Below are positions 7,088 through 12,224 of a stretch of DNA of 12,224 nt, piece after piece; positions within the stretch are counted from its first letter, which is position 1; the number at the start of each line of letters is the position of its first letter. Origin of the DNA: JAFEBO01 sp036392375 (GTDB lineage: Bacteria; Planctomycetota; Phycisphaerae; Phycisphaerales; UBA1924); assembly GCA_036392375.1 (NCBI GenBank), contig DASVYC010000096.1:1-12224 (forward strand), read 5' to 3'. Made by a program: the position numbers and the translations under genes. Below the pieces are notes generated by a model that was not told the DNA's origin, made no database searches, and worked only from the letters and a program-made list of their open reading frames with translations.

Positions 7088-8305
7088 CTATCCCACCAGC
7101 TTCATCGAGTCCCACATAGGCAGGAAGATGGAGAGCGCCACCACCAGGACCACGACGGCGATCGCGACCACGAGCAACGGCTCGATGACGGTCGCGATGT
7201 TCTTCGCCAGTTCGCTCGCCTCTCGCTCGTACTGCCGCGACACGACCGAGCACATCTTGGGGATGTCGCCGGAGCGTTCACCGGCGGCGAGCATGCGCTT
7301 GGTGAAGGGCGTGAGGTATGAAGCCGATGCCGTCGCCGCGGTCAGCGTGGCACCGCTGCGAACGTTCTCGGCCATCTGCATGGCGTCGTTCTGGAGCGAC
7401 GGACGCCCCGCGGCCTTGCCCGCCAGCTCGACACACTCGATGAGCGAGAGCCCGGACGAAACGCCGATGCCCAGGATGCGTGCGAATCGGGCGATGGCCA
7501 TCGCCACGAGGATGCGGCGCAGGTAGGGCACACGATGGGCCAGGCGATCGAGCACGAGCCGACCCGCGGGTCGATGCACGGCGGCGCGCACGCCGAACAC
7601 GACCGCCGCGATCACTGATAGATGCGCCCACCAGTAGCGTTGCAGCGACAACCCGATCTGCAGCAGGAGTTCGGTCATCCACGGCAGCGACGCCCCGCGC
7701 TTGGCGAACATGGTGCCGAACTGCGGGATCACGAACGCCAGGAGGAACGCCGTCGCCCCGACGAGAACCACGCCAACGCACGCCGGGTACATCAACGCTC
7801 CGCGAATCTGGCGCTGGGATTCGAGCGTGCGTTCGAGCATCTCGGAGAGATGCTCGAGCACCGCCGGCAATGTGCCCGCCTTCTCCGCGGCGCGGATCGC
7901 CTCGATGTACACATCGCCCAGTGATTCGCGGTGCGATCCCATGGCGCCCGCGATGGACTCGCCCGCTTGCACACGGGCCCGCAAGTCCTCGATCAAGTCG
8001 CGCAGACGCCCGGGCTTCTCCTGTTCGGAGATGCTCTGCAGAGCCTCGCCAACCGTGATGCTGGCGGCCATCAGCACGCCGAACTGGTAGGTGAAGTGTG
8101 CGAGTTCCTTCTTGTTGAGCGACCCGCCGGAGGCGCGACTGGTGACCGCCGCGTCGATCTGTTGCACGGGGCGCAGCGCGACGGGCGTCAATCCCTGCGC
8201 GACGAGCTGACGAAAGGCGTCGGCCTTGGACGCTCCGGTGGCCACGCCGCGCGACTCGGTGCCGTTCTTGTGAAGGGCGCGGTACTGGAAAGTCATCACG
8301 CTCAC
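7088..8305 (-). CDS. gspF: GspF/PilC-type inner-membrane platform protein
   Basis: The protein has 405 residues with the twin T2SSF plan: first repeat about 66-190 (Glu-Lys-Ala-Gly-Thr-Leu-Pro-Ala-Val-Leu at 141-150), membrane helices near 173-195 and 223-243, second repeat about 270-395 (Ala-Gly-Glu-Arg-Ser-Gly-Asp-Ile at 341-348), and a last helix about 376-395 ending in Phe-Leu-Pro-Met-Trp-Asp. It is the multi-pass protein at the base of the fibre on which the ATPase works. The start is taken as GTG at 8305, in a GTGA overlap with gspE, with a GAGGG site 7 bases upstream. An ATG three codons further in (8296) gives the more typical beginning Met-Thr-Phe-Gln-Tyr-Arg-Ala and cannot be excluded. 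Length is normal for the family. Confidence 0.94.
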   Translation of the reverse strand: MSVMTFQYRALHKNGTESRGVATGASKADAFRQLVAQGLTPVALRPVQQIDAAVTSRASGGSLNKKELAHFTYQFGVLMAASITVGEALQSISEQEKPGRLRDLIEDLRARVQAGESIAGAMGSHRESLGDVYIEAIRAAEKAGTLPAVLEHLSEMLERTLESQRQIRGALMYPACVGVVLVGATAFLLAFVIPQFGTMFAKRGASLPWMTELLLQIGLSLQRYWWAHLSVIAAVVFGVRAAVHRPAGRLVLDRLAHRVPYLRRILVAMAIARFARILGIGVSSGLSLIECVELAGKAAGRPSLQNDAMQMAENVRSGATLTAATASASYLTPFTKRMLAAGERSGDIPKMCSVVSRQYEREASELAKNIATVIEPLLVVAIAVVVLVVALSIFLPMWDSMKLVG

Positions 8306-9984
8306 GCCGCGGCCCTCACGGAGGTTTCGGCCGTCTCTTCGGCGAGCACGGTGGCGACGCGCGAGACCTCTTCCAGTGTGGTCAGACCGAGGCGAGCCTT
8401 GGCGAGCCCGTCCTCAAACATGGGACGCATGCCATCGACCGCGGCCGCCGCAGCGATGTCGGTGCCGGACGCCCCACGCTCGATGGCGCGGCGGACGCTG
8501 CCGGACATCACCAGCATCTCGTAGATGCCAAGCCGTCCCCGCAGGCCGACGCCGGCACACTTGGCACAGCCGATGCCTCGCACGTGACCGGGTTCGGTGG
8601 GATCGATCCCGAACCGCTGCGCCACTAGGTTGGGCACCGGGCTGGGCTTGGCGCAGTGCGGGCAGACACGGCGCACGAGACGTTGGGCGATGACACATAG
8701 CAAGGCCGCGTTGATCGCAAACGGAGGGCAGGCGAGATCCCGCAAGCGTGGGATCGCACCCGCCGCGTCGTTGGTGTGCAGGCTTGAGAGCACGAGGTGG
8801 CCGGTCAGGGCGGCCTGGATGCTGATGCGGGCGGTCTCCTCGTCGCGGATCTCGCCCACGAACACCACGTCGGGGTCCTGGCGCAGCACCGAACGGAGGG
8901 CGCTGGCAAAGGTCATTCCGATGGCGGCGTTGACCTGGACCTGTCGGATCATCGGCATCCGGATCTCGACCGGGTCCTCGATGGTCATGATGTTCACGTC
9001 GCTGGTGTTCAGACGCTTGAGGGCGGTGTAGAGAGTCGTGGTCTTGCCCGAGCCGGTGGGCCCGGTGACAAGCACCATGCCGTGCGGCTCGTCGATCAGA
9101 CGCTCGAACTCGGCCTGGCGGTCCTGCGGGAATCCGAGGTCGGAGAAGCCGCGGATCGACGAAGCGCTGGTGAGCAGTCGCAGCACCGCGTTCTCGCCGC
9201 AGACCGTCGGGATCAGGCTCAGGCGCACGTCCACGGAGCGTCCGCCCTGGGTGAAGCGGAACTTGCCGTCCTGCGGGCGACGCGACTGGGTGACGTCGAG
9301 GTCAGCCATGACCTTGAGGCGCTGGACAATACCGGCGTGCAGATCGATGCCCGGCCCCTGCACGGGGACGAGCGAGCCATCGACGCGGTAGCGAAGCTGC
9401 ATCTCGATGGCGTCGGGACTGATGTGGATGTCGCTGGCGCCGAGGTCCAGGCCCTGTGCGAGGATCTGGTTCACGGCGGCAACGATCGGCTCCTTGCCTG
9501 TGGTGCGGTCGTCGCTGAGTGCCGCGACATCCACCCGCGCGGTGTTGCCCGCGAGGGAGTATGCCCGCTCGATCAGCGCCGCCAGGGCCCCTGGCTCGCA
9601 GAGCACGGGATCGATGTCGACCTTGAGCAGGCTGCGGAGTTGATCCACCGCGCGCAGGTCCAGCGGATCGGCCATCCCCACGGTCGCGATCTGATCGCAG
9701 ACAAACAGCGGGAAGGCACGCAGCGCATCCGCGGCCTCGCGCGGCAGGAGCGACGCGTTACCGAAACGGATGTTGAACGAAGCGATGTCCACGAACGGAC
9801 ACTCGGACACTTGGGCTCGCACCAGCGCGACCGCGCGAGCCTCGAGCAAGCCAAGGGCGACGACCGAGTCGCCGGGCGTGCCGCCGCTCTCGGCCGCGTG
9901 CTGGCGCGCTCGCTCGGCTCCGGTCGCATCGAGGAGATTCTCCTCGACCAGTGCCGCCATGACAAAGTCATCGTGCCCGATCAT
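8302..9984 (-). CDS. gspE: GspE/PilB-type assembly ATPase
   Basis: This 560-residue hexameric motor protein has an N-terminal GspE_N/MshEN-type domain (about 1-140) and the ATPase core: Walker A Gly-Pro-Thr-Gly-Ser-Gly-Lys-Thr (308-315), Asp box Thr-Ile-Glu-Asp-Pro-Val-Glu (334-340), Walker B around Val-Gly-Glu-Ile-Arg-Asp (376-381) and His box Gly-His-Leu-Val-Leu-Ser-Ser-Leu-His (395-403). A four-cysteine zinc motif (441, 444, 473, 476) is intact, as in GspE and PilB and unlike the retraction ATPase PilT. In the N-domain the c-di-GMP motif that begins Arg-Leu-Gly in MshE is not preserved (Thr-Pro-Gly at 36-38). The ATG at 9984 has GGAGG 7 bases upstream and overlaps the PilZ gene stop in TGATG. 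It powers pseudopilus growth from the cytoplasmic side. Confidence 0.95.
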   Translation of the reverse strand: MIGHDDFVMAALVEENLLDATGAERARQHAAESGGTPGDSVVALGLLEARAVALVRAQVSECPFVDIASFNIRFGNASLLPREAADALRAFPLFVCDQIATVGMADPLDLRAVDQLRSLLKVDIDPVLCEPGALAALIERAYSLAGNTARVDVAALSDDRTTGKEPIVAAVNQILAQGLDLGASDIHISPDAIEMQLRYRVDGSLVPVQGPGIDLHAGIVQRLKVMADLDVTQSRRPQDGKFRFTQGGRSVDVRLSLIPTVCGENAVLRLLTSASSIRGFSDLGFPQDRQAEFERLIDEPHGMVLVTGPTGSGKTTTLYTALKRLNTSDVNIMTIEDPVEIRMPMIRQVQVNAAIGMTFASALRSVLRQDPDVVFVGEIRDEETARISIQAALTGHLVLSSLHTNDAAGAIPRLRDLACPPFAINAALLCVIAQRLVRRVCPHCAKPSPVPNLVAQRFGIDPTEPGHVRGIGCAKCAGVGLRGRLGIYEMLVMSGSVRRAIERGASGTDIAAAAAVDGMRPMFEDGLAKARLGLTTLEEVSRVATVLAEETAETSVRAAA

Positions 9985-10367
9985 CAGCGGACCTCCGCGA
10001 GCACGGCCTGCATCGCCTGACCCGAGTCGGACCCCGGGAGCACCGCGAGGCCGAGGTAGTACGTGGGACGCCGGTCTCGCATCTCCACGCGCTGCACGCG
10101 TGCGGTGATGGTGCCGAGCACGTCTTTCGGTCCGGCGATCGAAACCTCAACGTGGCTGCCGCGGGGCAGGAAGACCGACGAGATAACGCCGACTCCACCT
10201 CGGGAAGCATCAACGACGGTGACCTTCACGGTGCCATCGCCTTCCCCGACGGCGCGGGTGAGCGAGACCGCGTCATCCGCATCGGGCGCGGGGCGCATCA
10301 CCGCCTGCATCGAGCACGTGTACCGCTGATCCGCACGAACGAGGGATGGTGACGAGCCGGTCTGCAT
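9984..10367 (-). CDS. PilZ-domain protein (probable c-di-GMP receptor)
   Basis: The single-domain protein has 127 residues. It has Arg-Ala-Asp-Gln-Arg at 11-15, the RxxxR half of the PilZ c-di-GMP site, and Asp-Ala-Ser-Arg-Gly-Gly at 53-58, the DxSxxG half, followed by beta strands ending Tyr-Tyr-Leu-Gly-Leu-Ala-Val. Both ligand motifs are complete, so binding of c-di-GMP is likely; this is known for the family but not shown here. It is the first gene of the operon and overlaps the ATPase gene by one base (TGATG), so the two are probably made together and may interact. The start at 10367 has GGAG 7 bases upstream. About 30 residues (25-45) between the two motifs form an Asp/Ala-rich insertion or loop, longer than usual. 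Confidence 0.88.
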   Translation of the reverse strand: MQTGSSPSLVRADQRYTCSMQAVMRPAPDADDAVSLTRAVGEGDGTVKVTVVDASRGGVGVISSVFLPRGSHVEVSIAGPKDVLGTITARVQRVEMRDRRPTYYLGLAVLPGSDSGQAMQAVLAEVR

Positions 10368-10517
10368 GAACTCGCTCCGAAAATGAGCCGCGAGCGGAGC
10401 ATCGACCGGGATCGCCGCGGTGTTGAAGGAGACTGGCGCACGTTGGCACGCTTACCCAGATCTCCGTCCGAGAAGCAGCAGTTACCGGTCCGCCCAAACG
10501 GGTGATCGCCTCAGATA

Positions 10518-10555
10518 TCGAGAGTGAGTGCGGCACTGGGCTGTCGCACTCTCGA
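10518..10555 (-). promoter_or_regulatory. Long inverted repeat upstream of the PilZ-first operon
   Basis: A perfect 9-bp inverted repeat (10518-10526 with 10547-10555) encloses 20 bases. The inner bases allow a competing 6-bp stem, GAGTGC (10526-10531) with GCACTC (10546-10551), so two folds exclude each other. It lies about 150 bases before the PilZ start, in the 257-bp gap behind the tRNA. It could be an operator for a dimeric regulator or a leader structure. No clear promoter was seen nearby, so its role is open. Confidence 0.4.
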
Positions 10556-10570
10556 CGCGCGAGCGTGAGC

Positions 10571-10597
10571 GAAACAAGCCGCGGCAAGGACCGCGGC
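10571..10597 (-). terminator. Probable rho-independent terminator after the tRNA gene
   Basis: On the minus strand a 7-bp GC stem (10591-10597 with 10578-10584, 6-base loop) is followed by TTGTTTC. It lies 28 bases after the 3' end of the tRNA gene. The T run is short and broken, so it is weaker than the one at 121-155. Confidence 0.6.
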
Positions 10598-10624
10598 GTG
10601 GCCAACGTTTGTCGGATCAGGGAA

Positions 10625-10699
10625 TGCCGAGGGGCGGACTCGAACCGCCGACCTCCGGGTTATGAATCCAGCGCTCTAAACCAGCTGAGCTACCTCGGC
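10625..10699 (-). tRNA. tRNA with anticodon CAU, probably elongator tRNA-Met
   Basis: The 75-nt gene folds into a full cloverleaf. It has a perfect 7-bp acceptor stem (GCCGAGG with CCTCGGC), a GCTC/GAGC D stem, a perfect 5-bp T stem with TTCGAGT loop, a 5-base variable loop, and the anticodon loop TTCATAA. The CCA end is not encoded. The first pair is G-C, so it is not the initiator, which has an unpaired position 1-72. A CAU anticodon can also belong to tRNA-Ile that is modified by lysidine synthase; the elongator Met reading is preferred by likeness and not proven. The anticodon stem has an A-C mismatch at its loop-side pair (31-39) and a T-G pair at 28-42. It lies 25 bases after tatA on the same strand and may share its transcript. 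Confidence 0.95.
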
Positions 10700-10724
10700 T
10701 TCGGGCGGGAGTGTATGCCGCCGA

Positions 10725-11081
10725 TTAGTGGCTGTCGCGAGCCTCGTCGCGCGAGGCCACGCGCTCGCCTTCGCGGGGGCGTGCGTCGTACGGACCCGAC
10801 TGGAGCGGGGCCCTGGGGCGATCATCCACATAAGGATCGCGACCGCGGCCGTCGCGGGAGCCGTCACGCTCGCGGTCGGCGTCGCGCCGACGCTGCCGCT
10901 CCTCTGCCTCGTTCACCTCGTCGTCGATGCCCTTGAGGCCTTTCTTGAATTCGACGATGCTGCGGCCGACATTGCGGCCCACCTCAGGAAGTCGACGCCC
11001 GAAAAAGAGCAGCCCGATCACCAGCAGGATGATCAGGTGTCCGGGTGCGAGCAGGTCGTTGAGAAAGGCAAGGGCCGTCAT
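10725..11081 (-). CDS. tatA: Sec-independent (twin-arginine) translocase subunit TatA/TatE
   Basis: This 118-residue protein has one short membrane helix (about 14-28), the Phe-Gly-Arg-Arg-Leu-Pro-Glu hinge (27-33), an amphipathic helix (about 35-52, with Phe-Lys-Lys-Gly-Leu) and a long Arg/Asp-rich tail. This is the TatA plan; in the family it forms the pore-like assembly that exports folded proteins together with TatBC. No tatB or tatC is next to it. The start at 11081 is chosen because the helix then begins near residue 14 and because a GAGG site lies 5 bases upstream; an ATG at 11195 would add 38 residues that no TatA needs. The charged tail (about 55-118) is longer than the usual 20-40 residues and low in complexity. 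TatB is less likely, as the tail lacks its long helix. Confidence 0.92.
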   Translation of the reverse strand: MTALAFLNDLLAPGHLIILLVIGLLFFGRRLPEVGRNVGRSIVEFKKGLKGIDDEVNEAEERQRRRDADRERDGSRDGRGRDPYVDDRPRAPLQSGPYDARPREGERVASRDEARDSH

Positions 11082-11282
11082 GGGTACCTCGGCGTGGCAA
11101 GCGGGGCCGCCATGCCCCGATGGATTCCGTACGAAGCGACGCGGGAATGATAGATCGGATACCGGCTCGGGCACGGAAGGCTGCGGGAAGGCCATATCGC
11201 GCCGGAGCAGGCCCGCACAGCGAGTGCGCCTTCGCCCGTGGAATGGGGCCAGTCCGACCAGACGCGTTGCGTGGAACGGAAC
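11082..11282. other. Intergenic region between folD and tatA, with a hairpin in the tatA leader
   Basis: These 201 bp hold no convincing gene. A perfect 6-bp stem (11102-11107 with 11114-11119, loop CGCCAT) lies about 20 bases before the tatA start. On the minus strand a TATCAT box (five of six matches to a -10) lies around 11148-11153, but no good -35 stands 17 bases before it. The hairpin may affect tatA translation or be chance in GC-rich DNA. Confidence 0.3.
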
Positions 11283-12200
11283 CTACCGCGAGGCGTGCTC
11301 CGCGGATTGCACGACGTTCTCCAACAGCATCGCCACCGTGACAGGACCGACGCCGCCGGGGACGGGGCTGAGGTGCGACGCGACGGCCTTGACGCGTTCA
11401 AAGTCCACGTCGCCCACGGTCTTCATCTTGCCGTCCACGCCCTTGACGCGGTTCACACCGACGTCGATCACGATCGCGCCGGGCTTGACCATGTCGGCGG
11501 TGATGAGACCCGGGACGCCCGCCGCGGCGACGAGCACATCGGCGCTGCGGGCGAGATCCGCCAGTCCAGGCGTGTACTTGTTGCAGGAGATCACCGTCGC
11601 GTCCTGGCGCATCAGGAGCACCGCGATCGGCTTCCCGACGACGTCGCTCGCGCCCACCACCACCGCGCGCTTGCCGCGGAGCAAGGGGCCGTGGGGCGAG
11701 TCGATGCCGAGGATTCCCGTCGCGGCATCCGGCACCACCGATTCGACCATCTTCACCACAGCGAGGCCCGTGCAGGGGGCGAGACTGGAGCGCCCGTAAA
11801 CGATGTTCCCGATGTTCGCCGGGTTCACACCCTCGACGTCCTTTTCCGGCGTGATCAAACGCTGCACGCGGTACGCCTCGACACCGGCCGGCAACGGCAG
11901 GTGCAGCATGATCGCGTGCACGTTGTCCTCGGTGTTCAGCAACAGCACGCGGCCGGCGATGTCGTCGTAGGTGGCGCCAGCGGGGAGCAGGTGCAGCTTG
12001 TACTCGATCCCAAGGCCCGCGCACGTCTTGGCCTGGTTGTCGGCGTAGACGCGGGCAGCGGAGTCGCCGGAATCGACGAGCACAGCGTCGAGACGGACGA
12101 CCCGGCCGCGATCGCGCAAAGCCCGAACCCGCTCGCTCAGACCCGAGCGGATGCGGGCGGACAGGGCGTTGCCGTCGATGAGCTGGGCGGTGGCCGTCAT
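11283..12200 (-). CDS. folD: FolD-family methylene-tetrahydrofolate dehydrogenase, catalytic residues altered
   Basis: This 305-residue protein shows the FolD plan: Val-Tyr-Ala-Asp-Asn-Gln-Ala-Lys (51-58), Leu-Pro-Leu-Pro (101-104), Glu-Lys-Asp-Val-Glu-Gly (119-124), Pro-Cys-Thr-Gly (142-145), the NAD(P) loop Gly-Ala-Ser-Asp-Val-Val-Gly-Lys-Pro (183-191), Asp-Val-Gly-Val-Asn-Arg (246-251) and Pro-Val-Pro-Gly-Gly-Val-Gly-Pro (279-286). The family oxidises 5,10-methylene-THF to methenyl-THF and usually also hydrolyses that to 10-formyl-THF in the cytoplasm. Here the Lys used in human and E. coli enzymes (Tyr plus four) is Gln56, the Gln before Leu-Pro-Leu is His100, and the second Asp of Lys-Asp-Val-Asp is Glu123. 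This looks like a dehydrogenase-only branch, as in yeast MTD1. The ATG at 12200 is the first start after an in-frame stop; no clear ribosome site. Folate use is sure; cyclohydrolase is doubtful. Confidence 0.9.
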   Translation of the reverse strand: MTATAQLIDGNALSARIRSGLSERVRALRDRGRVVRLDAVLVDSGDSAARVYADNQAKTCAGLGIEYKLHLLPAGATYDDIAGRVLLLNTEDNVHAIMLHLPLPAGVEAYRVQRLITPEKDVEGVNPANIGNIVYGRSSLAPCTGLAVVKMVESVVPDAATGILGIDSPHGPLLRGKRAVVVGASDVVGKPIAVLLMRQDATVISCNKYTPGLADLARSADVLVAAAGVPGLITADMVKPGAIVIDVGVNRVKGVDGKMKTVGDVDFERVKAVASHLSPVPGGVGPVTVAMLLENVVQSAEHASR

Positions 12201-12224
12201 GCGGCGGCATCATATCGGGCGGGG

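Noticed and set aside
10273..10605. A 110-codon minus-strand open frame in the gap before the PilZ gene
   Set aside because: It overlaps the PilZ start in another frame, crosses the tRNA terminator and the inverted repeat, and has no recognisable features.
1..12224. CRISPR arrays, insertion sequences, phage genes or other mobile elements
   Set aside because: No spaced direct repeats, transposase motifs, terminal inverted repeats or integrase genes were seen; the tRNA shows no second copy of its 3' end in the window.

Overview
The window is GC-rich bacterial chromosome with dense, mostly minus-strand coding. High GC, short overlaps between genes, and a pilus/secretion operon that ends in a fused PilM-PilN protein followed by PilO-like and GspC-like proteins would fit Planctomycetota (perhaps Phycisphaerae) or a similar diderm lineage. 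That placement is an inference from style and is not proven by any marker here.

Layout. The left edge holds the last 23 codons of a plus-strand glycine/arginine-rich protein and its strong rho-independent terminator (121-155). From there to about 10.4 kb is one minus-strand block of eleven genes, read from right to left: a PilZ-domain protein (9984-10367), a GspE/PilB-type ATPase, a GspF/PilC-type platform protein, a 146-bp gap with a possible internal promoter, the major pseudopilin GspG, minor pseudopilins of GspH, GspI and GspJ type, a PilX-like minor pilin carrying a PA14 domain in the slot where gspK usually sits, a GspL-like PilM-PilN fusion, a GspM/PilO-like protein and a GspC/PilP-like protein. 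Most junctions are 1- or 4-base stop-start overlaps (TGATG, GTGA, ATGA), with good Shine-Dalgarno sequences about 6-7 bases upstream, so the block looks like a translationally coupled operon.

To the right are three minus-strand housekeeping loci: a tRNA with anticodon CAU (10625-10699) with its own hairpin terminator, tatA (10725-11081) and a folD-family gene (11283-12200).

How the genes work together. The ATPase drives the platform protein, which adds pseudopilins from the inner membrane. The L-, M- and C-like proteins form the inner-membrane frame and normally reach to an outer-membrane secretin. The PilZ protein is a plausible c-di-GMP input to the ATPase. No secretin, prepilin peptidase or retraction ATPase is encoded here; they would have to lie elsewhere. 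The PA14-bearing pilin suggests the fibre may bind glycans or surfaces, or expose such a domain, rather than only push exoproteins.

The two points most worth following are the PA14 minor pilin in the gspK slot and the FolD-family protein, in which three residues equivalent to the human catalytic Lys56, Gln100 and Asp125 all appear substituted (Gln56, His100, Glu123). This resembles monofunctional methylene-THF dehydrogenases that lack cyclohydrolase.
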